Of a stretch of 64,000 nucleotides of DNA, positions 54,835-64,000 are shown piece by piece. The notes beneath the pieces are model-generated. The model did no database searches, had not been told where the DNA came from, and worked only from the letters and a program-made list of their open reading frames with translations. The first letter of the stretch is position 1. Each line of letters opens with the position of its first letter. The position numbers and the translations under genes were made by a program. Source of the stretch: Haemophilus parainfluenzae (GTDB taxonomy: Bacteria; Pseudomonadota; Gammaproteobacteria; Enterobacterales; Pasteurellaceae); the NCBI RefSeq assembly GCF_014931275.1, contig NZ_CP063110.1, positions 790,001 to 854,000 of the forward strand, written 5' to 3'.

Positions 54835-54865
54835 GTGCGGTTAAAATCAGTGTGTTTTTAACCGC
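54835..54865 (+). repeat. Direct repeat, right copy, flanking GT25
   Basis: This 31-base right copy of the repeat at 53980-54011 is followed by CTTTT. That makes the right-end uptake sequence an exact USS complement (ACCGCACTT). It ends 24 bases before menC. Confidence 0.85.
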
Positions 54866-54889
54866 ACTTTTGCCATCAAGGAGAACAAG

Positions 54890-55879
54890 ATGGAAACCAA
54901 ATCATTTAATCTTTATCGTTATTCTATCCCAGTCGATAGTCAGTTGATCCTACGTGGACGTTTTTTAAAACGCCGTGAAGGCTTGATTGTGCGTGTAGCT
55001 TGCAGCCGTGATGGATGGGGAGAGATTGCACCTTTGCCTGGGTTTAGTGAAGAAACCATAGAACAAGCGCAAGAGCAAGCCATTGAATGGCTGACAAATT
55101 GGTGTCATGCAAGCTGCGAAGCACCAAGAGTCCCCCTTGAGGGTTGTTATCCTTCTGTTGCCTTCGGTATTAGCACGGCGATGGATGAGATGAAACGTTA
55201 TTTAAATGAGGAAGGTAACTATCATACCGCACCGTTGTGTTATGGCGATCCAGATGAGTTATATGCAGAACTTAATCAAATGCCAGGTGACAAAGTGGCT
55301 AAAATCAAAGTTGGCATGTATGAAGCGAATCGTGATGGCTTGATGACGGATATGTTTCTTGAAGCTATTCCTGATTTGCAATTACGTCTAGATGCGAATC
55401 GCCAATGGACTTTAGAAAAGGCATTAAAATTTGCGGAGAAAGTAAAACCGCAACATCGTTCACGTATTCAATTTCTAGAAGAACCTTGTAAAACCCGTGA
55501 AGAAAGCCGCCAGTTTGCAGCTCAGACAGGCATTAATATTGCTTGGGATGAAAGTGTGCGTGAGCCAGATTTTCTTGTAGAAAAAGAACCGCACTTAAGT
55601 ACCATTGTGATTAAACCAACACTGGTTGGTTCGCTACAAGATTGTCAAAAACTGATCGCACAAGCACATAGTTTAGGCATAAAAGCAGTAATTAGCTCGA
55701 GCATTGAAAGTAGCTTAGGATTGACTCAGCTCGCTCGTATCGCGGCACAATATACACCTAATGTGACGCCAGGATTAGATACGTTGAATTTGATGCAACA
55801 TCAGGTATTACGTGCGTGGCCGGGCTCAGATTTACCGCTAATTGATTTAAATTCAGAATTTATTACCAAAATTGTATAG
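54890..55879 (+). CDS. menC: o-Succinylbenzoate synthase
   Basis: This 329-residue enolase-superfamily dehydratase acts in menaquinone synthesis. It has the catalytic Lys in [11 protein letters not shown], metal ligands in [16 protein letters not shown] and AWDESVRE, and the second Lys in [17 protein letters not shown] lies 8 bases before ATG. menB is one gene upstream. Confidence 0.95.
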   Translation: METKSFNLYRYSIPVDSQLILRGRFLKRREGLIVRVACSRDGWGEIAPLPGFSEETIEQAQEQAIEWLTNWCHASCEAPRVPLEGCYPSVAFGISTAMDEMKRYLNEEGNYHTAPLCYGDPDELYAELNQMPGDKVAKIKVGMYEANRDGLMTDMFLEAIPDLQLRLDANRQWTLEKALKFAEKVKPQHRSRIQFLEEPCKTREESRQFAAQTGINIAWDESVREPDFLVEKEPHLSTIVIKPTLVGSLQDCQKLIAQAHSLGIKAVISSSIESSLGLTQLARIAAQYTPNVTPGLDTLNLMQHQVLRAWPGSDLPLIDLNSEFITKIV

Positions 55880-55939
55880 AGATACGACCACCATTACACA
55901 AAAAATCGCTATAATTCGCACAAGTTAAAGGATGTGAAA

Positions 55940-56392
55940 ATGTCAAAAAAATTCAATATTTTGCTGTTAAATGGCCCAAACTTAAATATGTTGGGCGCAA
56001 GAGAGCCGAAACATTATGGTTCGCTTTCGTTATCTGCCATTGAAGAAAATGTGGCAAAACTCGCGGCACAGCATGATGTGAATTTGGCGTGCTTTCAAGC
56101 AAATAGCGAAGAAAAGTTAATCGATAAGATTCATCAAAGTTTTCAAAAAGTGGATTTTATTTTAATTAACCCAGCAGCTTATACGCATACCAGTGTTGCA
56201 TTGCGTGATGCATTGCTTGCTGTGTCAATTCCTTTTGTTGAAATCCATTTGTCTAATGTACATAAGCGCGAGCCATTCCGTCACCATTCTTACTTTAGTG
56301 ATGTGGCTGAAGGGGTGATTTGTGGCTTAGGTGCGAAAGGCTATGAGTTTGCTCTCCAATTCGCGTTAGATTTTTTAAATAAAAAAGCATAA
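55940..56392 (+). CDS. aroQ: Type II 3-dehydroquinate dehydratase
   Basis: This 150-residue shikimate-pathway enzyme begins with the conserved [17 protein letters not shown]. The flexible loop, [17 protein letters not shown] and the catalytic [18 protein letters not shown] follow. ATG at 55940 is preferred over a GTG at 55934. AAAGGA lies upstream. Confidence 0.96.
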   Translation: MSKKFNILLLNGPNLNMLGAREPKHYGSLSLSAIEENVAKLAAQHDVNLACFQANSEEKLIDKIHQSFQKVDFILINPAAYTHTSVALRDALLAVSIPFVEIHLSNVHKREPFRHHSYFSDVAEGVICGLGAKGYEFALQFALDFLNKKA

Positions 56393-56486
56393 AATTTCAC
56401 AAAATTTACAGATTTTCGCAGAAATTTATCGCAAAGTACGTGATTTTGCGGTAATCTTGCCGACACAAAAAACAGGTTTCAAAATG

Positions 56487-56519
56487 ACCGCACTTTGGAG
56501 TGAATTTTGAAAGTGCGGT
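56487..56519. repeat. Inverted USS pair upstream of accB
   Basis: ACCGCACTTT and AAAGTGCGGT are separated by 13 bases, making two exact USS as a 10-bp stem. No T-run follows, though the position after aroQ would suit a weak terminator. Confidence 0.75.
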
Positions 56520-56551
56520 TGAAAATTCATTAATATTTTTAGGAAGAGCGT

Positions 56552-57010
56552 ATGGACATTCGTAAAATCAAAAAACTGATTGAATTAGTAGAAGAATCGG
56601 GTATCACTGAATTAGAAGTGCAAGAAGAAGAAGGTACAGTACGTATTAGTCGTGCAGCACCAGCAGTTGCACCTGCTGCAATTCAATATGCAGCGGCGCC
56701 TGTCGCACCCGTTGCGGCTCCTGCAGTGGCTCCAGCGGCAGCAGCGCCTGCTGAAGCGCCAGCGGCTGAAATTTCTGGCCACCAAGTGCGTTCACCAATG
56801 GTAGGGACATTCTACCGTAGCCCAAGCCCAGAAGCGAAAGCTTTTGTGGAAGTGGGGCAAACTGTCAAAGTAGGCGATGCACTTTGTATCGTTGAAGCAA
56901 TGAAAATGATGAACCGTATCGAAGCAGATAAAGCTGGTGTGGTTAAAGCAATCTTAGTAAATGATGGCGAAGCGGTTGAGTTTGACCAACCATTAATCGT
57001 TATCGAATAA
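56552..57010 (+). CDS. accB: Biotin carboxyl carrier protein of acetyl-CoA carboxylase
   Basis: This 152-residue subunit has an N-terminal domain, an Ala/Pro-rich hinge (about residues 35-72) and a biotinyl domain. The biotin attachment site is Lys118 in [12 protein letters not shown]. It carries the carboxylated biotin for malonyl-CoA synthesis. AGGAAGAG precedes the start. Confidence 0.97.
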   Translation: MDIRKIKKLIELVEESGITELEVQEEEGTVRISRAAPAVAPAAIQYAAAPVAPVAAPAVAPAAAAPAEAPAAEISGHQVRSPMVGTFYRSPSPEAKAFVEVGQTVKVGDALCIVEAMKMMNRIEADKAGVVKAILVNDGEAVEFDQPLIVIE

Positions 57011-57070
57011 TCCCTATCAATCTGAAATGGCGAGCTTTCTCGCCATTTTTTCACCCAAGTGGAAATTGTT

Positions 57071-58417
57071 ATGTTAGAAAAAGTTGTGATTGCTAACCGT
57101 GGTGAAATTGCACTGCGTATTTTGCGTGCCTGTAAAGAATTAGGCATTAAAACCGTGGCGGTTCACTCTACCGCTGACCGTGATTTAAAACACGTGTTAC
57201 TTGCAGATGAAACAGTTTGTATCGGACCTGCGCCATCTGTAAAAAGTTATTTAAATATTCCTGCTATTATTGCTGCAGCAGAAGTAACCGGTGCGGATGC
57301 GATTCACCCTGGTTATGGTTTCCTTTCTGAAAACGCGGATTTTGCAGAGCAAGTAGAGCGTTCTGGTTTTATCTTTATTGGTCCAACTGCAGACGTTATT
57401 CGTTTGATGGGGGATAAAGTTTCTGCGATTAAAGCAATGAAAAAAGCGGGCGTGCCTTGTGTACCGGGTTCAGATGGCCCAGTAGGTAGTGATATCGCGA
57501 AAAATAAAGAAATTGCAAAACGTATTGGCTATCCAATTATTATCAAGGCATCTGGCGGCGGCGGTGGTCGTGGTATGCGCGTGGTACGTAGCGAAGATGC
57601 ACTTGAAGAATCCATTGCGATGACAAAAGCAGAGGCAAAAGCCGCGTTTAACAATGATATGGTTTACATGGAAAAATATTTAGAAAATCCACGCCATATT
57701 GAGATTCAAGTTTTAGCGGATACACACGGTAATGCAATCTATCTTGCTGAACGTGATTGTTCTATGCAGCGCCGTCACCAAAAAGTTGTGGAAGAAGCAC
57801 CCGCACCAGGTATTACCGAAGAAGTTCGTCGTGATATTGGTTCTCGCTGTGCGAAGGCTTGTGTTGAAATTGGCTATCGCGGTGCAGGTACATTTGAATT
57901 TTTATATGAAAATGGTGAGTTCTATTTCATCGAAATGAATACTCGTATTCAAGTAGAACACCCAGTAACAGAAATGATCACCGGTGTAGATTTAGTGAAA
58001 GAACAATTGCGTATTGCGGCTGGCTTACCACTTTCTTACAAACAAGAAGATATTAAAGTGAAAGGTCATGCGATTGAATGTCGTATCAATGCAGAAGATC
58101 CAAAAACATTCTTACCATCTCCAGGTAAAGTGGCACACTTACACTCACCAGGTGGTTTAGGCGTTCGTTGGGATTCTCATGTGTATGGTGGTTATACTGT
58201 TCCTCCGCATTATGATTCTATGATCGCAAAATTAATCACATACGGTGATACTCGTGATGTTGCAATCCGTCGTATGCAAAATGCATTATCAGAGACGATC
58301 ATTGACGGTATCAAAACAAATATCCCACTTCATGAACTCATTCTTGAAGATGAAAACTTCCAAAAAGGTGGTGCAAATATCCACTATTTAGAGAAGAAAT
58401 TAGGGATGCATGATTAA
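57071..58417 (+). CDS. accC: Biotin carboxylase subunit of acetyl-CoA carboxylase
   Basis: This 448-residue ATP-grasp enzyme carboxylates AccB-biotin. It opens [21 protein letters not shown] and has the glycine-rich [32 protein letters not shown] and [14 protein letters not shown]. The accBC pair is in standard order with a 60-base gap. ATG at 57071 is preferred over an in-frame start 12 bases earlier. Confidence 0.97.
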   Translation: MLEKVVIANRGEIALRILRACKELGIKTVAVHSTADRDLKHVLLADETVCIGPAPSVKSYLNIPAIIAAAEVTGADAIHPGYGFLSENADFAEQVERSGFIFIGPTADVIRLMGDKVSAIKAMKKAGVPCVPGSDGPVGSDIAKNKEIAKRIGYPIIIKASGGGGGRGMRVVRSEDALEESIAMTKAEAKAAFNNDMVYMEKYLENPRHIEIQVLADTHGNAIYLAERDCSMQRRHQKVVEEAPAPGITEEVRRDIGSRCAKACVEIGYRGAGTFEFLYENGEFYFIEMNTRIQVEHPVTEMITGVDLVKEQLRIAAGLPLSYKQEDIKVKGHAIECRINAEDPKTFLPSPGKVAHLHSPGGLGVRWDSHVYGGYTVPPHYDSMIAKLITYGDTRDVAIRRMQNALSETIIDGIKTNIPLHELILEDENFQKGGANIHYLEKKLGMHD

Positions 58418-58541
58418 AATGAAACGGCTAACGTAAGTTAGCCATTTTTATATCTTTTTGATCATTAATATATTTTCTTTGAAAAGATATCTTAAGTCTC
58501 TTTATAATATGCACCTATTTATTTTTACCTAAGGAAAAACA

Positions 58542-59552
58542 ATGAAATTTAATCTCTCTAAATTAAGTTTAACAATTTTGGCAACTGTAACGTTAGCCGC
58601 CTGTGGAAGTAGCGGTGATAGCAATACTCAACCAGCTGATCAAGCAAAACCAACTGAGCCAGTAAAACCAGCTGAGCCAGTAAAACCAGCTGAGCCAGTA
58701 AAACCAGCTGAGACAGTGAAACCAGCTGAGACAGTGAAACCAGCTGAGACAGTGAAACCAGCTGAGACAGTGAAACCAGCTGAGACAGTGAAACCAGCTG
58801 AGACAGTAAAACCAACTGAGCCAGTAAAACCAGTGGAACAACCAAAAAATGAAGAACAAATCGTGCTTAAACGAGTGGGTTTTGAGGTTAATAAAGAAGA
58901 TAAAACAGTGACGGTCATTGAAAGACAAATACATGATGACAATAACGTTAATCTTGTTAATGTTGAAGGTCAAGAAATTGAAATTATTCCATCAGGGTAT
59001 TACGAACGTCCAGTCATTGGAACTAATGAGAAAGAAGTGCTACAGGCAGATTCTCCTGAATTGCGTTCTATTAGTGGCAAAAACTATAAAAATATTCGTT
59101 GGGGAAAATTTACGGAGCCTGCTTTAGGTTCTGATTATTATGTCGCATTTGGTGTAAATCCAACAACAGAAATGCCACAATCAGGTACTGCAAATTATAC
59201 TGGAAATGGTATGCATGTAGAGAAGCGGGCTGATTACTTAGATTCTAACTTATCATTCGTAAAACTAACGGCTAATTTCGCAGATAAAACATTAAATGGA
59301 ACAATTTCTTTAGCCAAAACAGGCTATAAGGATGTTCTTGTATCAAATGGGATTGCAGGGGGAGCTCTTTCTCCTAATGTACATTTTGATGATGTTTCCT
59401 TATCTGCCAAAATTCAAGGCAATCAATTTAGTGGAACAAGCGAGAAAGGTGTTCATACCGAAGGTGGGTTCTATGGAAAAGATGCTGAAGAGGTCGCAGG
59501 AACTTACAAAGGAAAAGATGCAATGGGTGTCTTTGGTGCTAGAAAAAATTAG
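58542..59552 (+). CDS. TbpB-like surface lipoprotein with hexapeptide repeats
   Basis: This 336-residue protein has a lipoprotein signal (lipobox LAAC, Cys21) and a linker of eleven VKPAEP/VKPAET-type hexapeptides (residues 35-100). A charged segment follows, then a C-terminal beta-barrel domain with GTANYTGNGMHVE, FADKTLNGTISL, FSGTSEKGVHTEGGFYGKDAEEVAGTYKGKDAMGVFGARKN. The GGFYG...EVAGTY...GVFGA signature marks the TbpB/factor-H-binding-type barrels of surface lipoproteins, usually exported by Slam. No Slam gene is present in the window. The ligand is unknown. It is inserted between accC and yhdT, which are adjacent in E. coli. Confidence 0.85.
   Translation: MKFNLSKLSLTILATVTLAACGSSGDSNTQPADQAKPTEPVKPAEPVKPAEPVKPAETVKPAETVKPAETVKPAETVKPAETVKPAETVKPTEPVKPVEQPKNEEQIVLKRVGFEVNKEDKTVTVIERQIHDDNNVNLVNVEGQEIEIIPSGYYERPVIGTNEKEVLQADSPELRSISGKNYKNIRWGKFTEPALGSDYYVAFGVNPTTEMPQSGTANYTGNGMHVEKRADYLDSNLSFVKLTANFADKTLNGTISLAKTGYKDVLVSNGIAGGALSPNVHFDDVSLSAKIQGNQFSGTSEKGVHTEGGFYGKDAEEVAGTYKGKDAMGVFGARKN
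58644..58841 (+). repeat. 18-bp tandem repeat (11 units) in lipoprotein gene
   Basis: Eleven 18-bp units encode AKPTEP, VKPAEP x2, VKPAET x6, VKPTEP and VKPVEQ. Middle units are identical or nearly so. Since 18 is a multiple of 3, copy-number change would alter the length of the stalk but not the frame. Confidence 0.95.
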
Positions 59553-59570
59553 AAATTTTCTGTCAATTTA

Positions 59571-59599
59571 AAAGCAAGCCTTGAGCTTGCTTTATTTTT
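59571..59599 (+). terminator. Terminator after the repeat lipoprotein
   Basis: AAAGCAAGC / GCTTGCTTT with a 5-base loop and a T-rich tail. Confidence 0.88.
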
Positions 59600-59668
59600 A
59601 TACTTGAGATAGAAATAAATATCTAATTTAGATTTATAATAGATAAAATTTTTTAACAGGAACTCAGA

Positions 59669-59923
59669 ATGGAACTTTCACAACGATATAAACAAGCCGC
59701 CAAGGAGGCGCGCTGGGCATTAGGGTTAGCTATTTTTTATGTAATTGGATGGTGTGTTTGTGCTTATTTACCCAAAGACTCGCCTGGACCGATAGGTTTT
59801 CCGTTGTGGTTTGAATTATCCTGTATTTATTTACCCATTTTGTTTGTAGTCATTGGGTATTGGATTGTCAAAATTGTCTTTTTAGATATCCCGCTAGATG
59901 TTGAGTCAAAGGAGAATAAATAA
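59669..59923 (+). CDS. yhdT: YhdT family small membrane protein (DUF997)
   Basis: This 84-residue protein has two membrane segments (about 16-34 and 48-71). QAAKEARWALGLAIFYVIGW and GFPLWFELSC are typical of YhdT, whose gene nearly always precedes panF. It overlaps panF as TAATG. A role as a small partner of PanF has been suggested from linkage only. Confidence 0.9.
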   Translation: MELSQRYKQAAKEARWALGLAIFYVIGWCVCAYLPKDSPGPIGFPLWFELSCIYLPILFVVIGYWIVKIVFLDIPLDVESKENK

Positions 59924-61347
59924 TGAATTTAGGTATTATTCTCCCATTAGCTATCTATTTAGTCTTCATCTTTGGCGCAGCATTATTTGCTTATGTAAAA
60001 CGCAGTAAAGGTGATTTCCTTACGGAATATTATGTAGGAAATCGCTCCATGACGGGCTTTGTCCTTGCGATGACAACGGCTTCCACTTATGCCAGCGCCA
60101 GTTCTTTTGTTGGTGGACCAGGGGCTGCCTATAAATATGGGCTAGGTTGGGTATTACTCGCCATGATCCAAGTGCCGGCAGTGTGGTTAGCATTAGGTGC
60201 ATTGGGCAAAAAGTTTGCATTACTTTCTCGCGAGACTAATGCGCTTACTATCAATGATTTATTTTTCTATCGTTATAAAAATAAATATCTCGTTTGGATT
60301 TCCAGTCTAGCATTGTTGCTTGCCTTCTTTGCCGCTATGGTTGTGCAATTTATTGGTGGCGCAAGATTGCTCGAAACCACGATAGGGATTCCTTACACTC
60401 ATGCCTTGCTTATTTTTGCCTTAACGGTTGGCATTTATACTTTTATTGGTGGTTTCCGAGCCGTCGTGTTAACCGATACGATTCAAGGTACGGTAATGAT
60501 TTTTGGCACAATCGTACTATTAGTGGGCGTGATTTACCATCTCGGTGGCGTAGAAAGTGCGGTCAATAAATTAACTGAAATTGATCCGAGTTTAGTGAGC
60601 CCTTACGGCCCGAATGAGATGCTTGATTTTCAATTTATGGCATCATTTTGGATCTTAGTCTGTTTCGGTGTGGTAGGTTTACCACATACAGCCGTGCGTT
60701 GCATGGCTTTCAAAGACAGTAAAGCCTTACATCGAGGCATGCTCATTGGTACGATTGTCCTTTCAGTCATTATGTTAGGGATGCATTTGGCGGGCGCTTT
60801 AGGACGTGCCGTTGTGCCAGATTTAACAGTATCAGATAAAGTCATTCCAACCTTAATGTTGGAAGTACTTCCACCTATTGTTGCTGGAATTTTCTTAGCC
60901 GCGCCAATGTCGGCGATTATGTCCACAGTTGATGCACAACTCATTCAATCCTCCTCAATTTTTGTGAAAGATTTATATCTTGCAAGCAAACCTGAAGCAG
61001 CGAAGAATGAAAAACGAATTAGCCGTATTTCATCAGTCATTACACTAATTTTATCGGCGTTGTTAATTCTCGCGGCACTGAATCCACCTGATATGATTAT
61101 TTGGTTGAATCTATTTGCTTTCGGTGGATTAGAAGCAGCATTCCTTTGGGTGATTGTATTAGGCATTTATTGGGATAAAGCAAATGCAGCAGGTGCAATA
61201 AGCTCAATGGTGGTGGGATTAAGCAGTTATGTGTTGTTGACTCAATTTGGTATCAAACTATTTGGTTTTAATGCGATTGTACCTGCACTTGTATTTGGCT
61301 TGATTGCTTTCATCTTGGGTAACCAATTCGGCACAAAAAAACAGTAA
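59923..61347 (+). CDS. panF: Sodium/pantothenate symporter
   Basis: This 474-residue SSS-family protein has 12-13 membrane segments. It has FLTEYYVGNRSMTGFVLAMTTASTYASASSFVGGPGAAYKYG and GLPHTAVRCMAFKDSKALHRG, both typical of PanF. It imports pantothenate with sodium for CoA synthesis. The order accBC-yhdT-panF-prmA-dusB is ancestral, with added genes on either side of yhdT-panF. Confidence 0.95.
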   Translation: MNLGIILPLAIYLVFIFGAALFAYVKRSKGDFLTEYYVGNRSMTGFVLAMTTASTYASASSFVGGPGAAYKYGLGWVLLAMIQVPAVWLALGALGKKFALLSRETNALTINDLFFYRYKNKYLVWISSLALLLAFFAAMVVQFIGGARLLETTIGIPYTHALLIFALTVGIYTFIGGFRAVVLTDTIQGTVMIFGTIVLLVGVIYHLGGVESAVNKLTEIDPSLVSPYGPNEMLDFQFMASFWILVCFGVVGLPHTAVRCMAFKDSKALHRGMLIGTIVLSVIMLGMHLAGALGRAVVPDLTVSDKVIPTLMLEVLPPIVAGIFLAAPMSAIMSTVDAQLIQSSSIFVKDLYLASKPEAAKNEKRISRISSVITLILSALLILAALNPPDMIIWLNLFAFGGLEAAFLWVIVLGIYWDKANAAGAISSMVVGLSSYVLLTQFGIKLFGFNAIVPALVFGLIAFILGNQFGTKKQ

Positions 61348-61363
61348 AAATGGACCGCACTTT

Positions 61364-62239
61364 ATGGTTTATCAAATTCTAGCATTGTTTATTTGGAGTA
61401 GTGCCTTTGTTGCCGCTAAATACACCTTTACAATGATGGACACCATTTTGATGATCCAAGCCCGTTTATTAATGGCGGCGATTATTGTGATGCCACTCTT
61501 TTTTCGTCGTTGGAAAGGCGTGTCTAAACCGATGCGAAAACAGCTTTGGTGGCTAGGTTTTTTCAATTATACCGCGACCTTTTTGCTGCAATTTATAGGT
61601 TTAAAATATACAAGCGCGGCGAGCGCAACGACCATGATTGGATTAGAGCCATTATGTGTGATTTTTGTAGGACATTTTTTCTTTCAAGATCGTGCCAAAT
61701 GGTATCATTGGGTGTGTGGGGCTTTTGCCTTTTTAGGCGTAGCCATTTTAATTTTAGGTGGGCAAGGAAATGAAGGCTCAAGTGAAATTAGTTTATTGGG
61801 TTGCTCCTTAGTAGTGGCGGCAAGTATTGTGTTTGCTTGTTGTTTGCGTTGGACGAAAAAAGTGGTGGCAACGGTTTCAGCACAAGCCTATACATCCATT
61901 TCGATTGTGTTAGCAAGCATCACCATGCTGCCATTTACTTTATTGCTGACGGAAAACTGGGATATCCATTTTAACTGGCTTGGTTTCTTCGGTTTGATTT
62001 ATCTCGGTGTAGCATGTAGTTGGTTTGCCTTTTGGTTGTGGAATAAAGGCTTAAATTCGGTGGATGCAAAAATCTCGGGAATTTTGACCGCACTTGAGCC
62101 GATTTTTGGTGTCTTTTTGGCAGTATTATTACTCAACGAAGAGGTTTCACTTGTTTCAGCGCTTGGAATTATCATTATTGTGGTTTCAGCCCTAGGCGTA
62201 AGTTTATTACCCAGATGGTTACATAAAGAAATTAATTAA
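61364..62239 (+). CDS. EamA/DMT family transporter
   Basis: This 291-residue protein has ten membrane segments in two EamA repeats (FIWSSAFVAAKYTF; GLEPLCVIFVGHFFF; second repeat ending ALEPIFGVFLAVLLLNEE). The family exports or imports small metabolites. The substrate is unknown. ATG at 61364 lies directly at an exact USS, 16 bases after panF. E. coli has no gene between panF and prmA. Confidence 0.85.
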   Translation: MVYQILALFIWSSAFVAAKYTFTMMDTILMIQARLLMAAIIVMPLFFRRWKGVSKPMRKQLWWLGFFNYTATFLLQFIGLKYTSAASATTMIGLEPLCVIFVGHFFFQDRAKWYHWVCGAFAFLGVAILILGGQGNEGSSEISLLGCSLVVAASIVFACCLRWTKKVVATVSAQAYTSISIVLASITMLPFTLLLTENWDIHFNWLGFFGLIYLGVACSWFAFWLWNKGLNSVDAKISGILTALEPIFGVFLAVLLLNEEVSLVSALGIIIIVVSALGVSLLPRWLHKEIN

Positions 62240-62251
62240 AAGGAAAAGAAG

Positions 62252-63139
62252 ATGGCGTGGATTCAAATTCGCTTAAATAGTACAAATGAAAAAGCTGAGA
62301 AAATTAGCGATTTTTTAGAAGAAATTGGCTCAGTTTCGGTCACATTTATGGATAGCCAAGATACACCGATTTTTGAACCACTTCCAGGCGAAACACGTTT
62401 GTGGGGAAATACGGATGTGATTGCATTATTTGATGCAGAAACCGATATGAATGAAATTGTGAGTTTGCTTAAACAAGCAAATCATTTAGATGAAAACACC
62501 GCTTACAAAATTGAGCAAATCGAGGATAAAGATTGGGAACGTGAATGGATGGATAACTTCCACCCAATGCAATTTGGCAAACGTTTATGGATTTGTCCAA
62601 GCTGGCGTGAAGTGCCGGATCAAAATGCAGTTAATGTGATGCTTGATCCTGGTTTAGCTTTTGGGACAGGTACTCACCCGACAACCGCACTTTGCTTAGA
62701 GTGGTTAGATGGTTTGGATTTAACAGGCAAAACAGTGATCGATTTTGGCTGTGGCTCCGGAATTCTTGCCATTGCTGCTCTTAAATTAGGGGCAAAAAAT
62801 GCAATCGGTATTGATATCGATCCACAAGCAATTCTCGCCAGTCGAAATAATGCAGAACAAAATGGGGTGGTGGATCGTCTTCAACTTTTCTTATCCGATG
62901 ATAAACCTGCAGATTTAAAAGCAGATGTTGTTGTGGCGAATATTCTTGCGGGTCCATTAAAAGAACTTTACCCGATTATTTCTCAATTAGTGAAAGAGGG
63001 GGGCGATCTTGGATTATCGGGTATTTTAGAAACTCAAGCACAATCGGTATGCGATGCGTATGCGCAATCGTTTAATTTAGATCCCGTAGCGGTGAAAGAG
63101 GAATGGTGCCGTATTACAGGTAAATTAAAATTGGCTTAA
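62252..63139 (+). CDS. prmA: Ribosomal protein L11 methyltransferase
   Basis: This 295-residue SAM-dependent enzyme trimethylates L11. The N-terminal substrate domain ([11 protein letters not shown]...) is followed by [14 protein letters not shown], the SAM motif [20 protein letters not shown] and VANILAGPL. The length is typical. It sits before dusB as in E. coli. Confidence 0.97.
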   Translation: MAWIQIRLNSTNEKAEKISDFLEEIGSVSVTFMDSQDTPIFEPLPGETRLWGNTDVIALFDAETDMNEIVSLLKQANHLDENTAYKIEQIEDKDWEREWMDNFHPMQFGKRLWICPSWREVPDQNAVNVMLDPGLAFGTGTHPTTALCLEWLDGLDLTGKTVIDFGCGSGILAIAALKLGAKNAIGIDIDPQAILASRNNAEQNGVVDRLQLFLSDDKPADLKADVVVANILAGPLKELYPIISQLVKEGGDLGLSGILETQAQSVCDAYAQSFNLDPVAVKEEWCRITGKLKLA

Positions 63140-63186
63140 TTTCTTTTTGTCAATTAAAAAAAGTGCATTTTTTGAACAAATTTCCC

Positions 63187-63215
63187 TTTGCAAAAAAACG
63201 AAAAATGCGTAATAT
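63187..63215 (+). promoter_or_regulatory. Promoter of dusB(-fis)
   Basis: TTTGCA (4/6), a 17-base spacer and TAATAT are followed by a GC-rich discriminator (AGCACCCC), as is typical of promoters under stringent and growth-rate control. A leader of about 65 bases follows. Confidence 0.6.
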
Positions 63216-63286
63216 AGCACCCCTTGTCGGTTGCTATTGTGGCCTGACTTGCTGGAGATAGGACTTGTAATTGGGGATAACATAAA

Positions 63287-64000
63287 ATGCGAATTGGTTC
63301 TTATGAATTAAAAAATCGTATTTTATTGGCACCCATGGCAGGTATCACGGATCAACCTTTTCGACGTTTATGTGCTCATTACGGCGCGGGATTAACGTTT
63401 TCAGAGATGATGTCCACTAATCCACAAGTTTGGCATACAGAGAAATCGAAACTTCGTTTAGCACATAGTGAAGAGCTAGGATTAAATGCGGTGCAAATCG
63501 CAGGTTCTGATCCTTTAGAAATGGCCCAAGCTGCAGCAATTAATGTAGCCTATGGCGCTGAAATTATCGACATCAATATGGGCTGTCCCGCAAAGAAAGT
63601 GAATCGAAAGCTGGCGGGCTCTGCACTTCTTCAATTTCCCGATTTAGTGGAGAAAATTTTAAAAGAAGTCGTGAATGCCGTTGATGTGCCTGTGACGTTA
63701 AAAATTCGCACAGGTTGGGATAAAGCAAATCGAAACTGTGTGCAAATCGGCAAAATTGCAGAACAATCTGGTATTCAGGCTTTAACCATTCACGGGCGGA
63801 CGAAAGAATGCTTATTTGAAGGGGAAGCGGAATACGACAATATTCGAGCAGTGAAACAATCAATTTCAATTCCAGTCATTGCGAATGGTGATATTGATTC
63901 TGCCTCGAAAGCGAAAAAGGTACTTGAGTATACAGGTGCCGATGCAATAATGATCGGTCGTGCCGCACTAGGCAATCCATGGCTTTTCCAAGCCGTCGAG
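63287..64000 (+). CDS. dusB: tRNA-dihydrouridine synthase B, 5' part
   Basis: The first 238 residues of DusB are present and the gene runs off the window. The enzyme is an FMN TIM barrel that reduces uridine 17 of tRNA. It begins [19 protein letters not shown] and has [28 protein letters not shown] (catalytic Cys in the GCPAKKV segment), [12 protein letters not shown] and [13 protein letters not shown]. In this lineage fis is expected next. Confidence 0.95.
   Translation, partial: MRIGSYELKNRILLAPMAGITDQPFRRLCAHYGAGLTFSEMMSTNPQVWHTEKSKLRLAHSEELGLNAVQIAGSDPLEMAQAAAINVAYGAEIIDINMGCPAKKVNRKLAGSALLQFPDLVEKILKEVVNAVDVPVTLKIRTGWDKANRNCVQIGKIAEQSGIQALTIHGRTKECLFEGEAEYDNIRAVKQSISIPVIANGDIDSASKAKKVLEYTGADAIMIGRAALGNPWLFQAVE

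Noticed and set aside
58558..58973. Minus-strand open frames across the lipoprotein repeat
   Set aside because: They are shadows of the 18-bp tandem repeat; the plus-strand product has a signal peptide, lipobox and conserved C-terminal domain.

Overview
ORGANISM. The window is AT-rich and carries about 50 copies (counted by eye, both strands) of the 9-mer AAGTGCGGT, the Haemophilus-type DNA uptake signal sequence (USS). With the gene content (lysA-cyaY-recQ, narQ-murB, hemE/nudC/hupA, yihI-hemN, accBC-panF-prmA-dusB) this points to a naturally competent Pasteurellaceae of the Haemophilus clade, most like H. parainfluenzae or H. haemolyticus. The species call is inference. LAYOUT. 1-1260: 3' end of an rRNA operon (23S, 5S, terminator). 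1.4-9 kb: yihI, DUF2489, hemN, lysA with lptM, cyaY-recQ and a glycyl radical enzyme (yjjI) behind CRP-like and FNR-like sites. 9-15.4 kb: a YczE-type membrane protein, a GT9 glycosyltransferase and an O-antigen-ligase-like protein, then pgk-fbaA and an RNase T2. 15.4-22.6 kb: ferredoxin, a mini DUF1232 protein, an MFS carrier, narQ, murB, DUF2322, rpoH, plsY and folB. 22.6-27.9 kb: a short CDF metal exporter divergent from a MerR regulator, then a four-gene Tat-SBP/ABC/NnrS operon and a YjbR-family gene. 27.9-35.3 kb: an accessory island with a 1729-residue trimeric autotransporter adhesin containing 120 uninterrupted Gly-X-Y triplets, a GT2-TPR glycosyltransferase and a small secreted protein of unknown function. 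No exact USS was seen from about 27.48 to 36.08 kb. 35.3-43.9 kb: ftsP, plsC, lpxH, glmS, a DeoR regulator, hupA, yjaG, hemE and nudC. 44.1-53 kb: a DUF3290-DUF421 membrane pair, tyrP with a TyrR-like box, yicC, ygfZ, anmK-murQ, a phosphohexomutase and a lipoprotein. 53-64 kb: menB and menC split by a GT25 glycosyltransferase flanked by a 31/32-bp direct repeat, aroQ, accBC, a TbpB-like repeat lipoprotein, yhdT-panF, an EamA carrier, prmA and the 5' part of dusB. HOW IT FITS. Most of the window is housekeeping: haem, peptidoglycan recycling, lipid, menaquinone, glycolysis and heat shock. The variable layer is cell-surface: adhesin, three glycosyltransferases, an O-antigen-ligase-like protein and a surface lipoprotein. 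The strongest candidate for an undescribed system is the collagen-like adhesin with its neighbouring glycosyltransferase and secreted protein. A working hypothesis is that the glycosyltransferase modifies the very threonine-rich Gly-X-Thr stalk.
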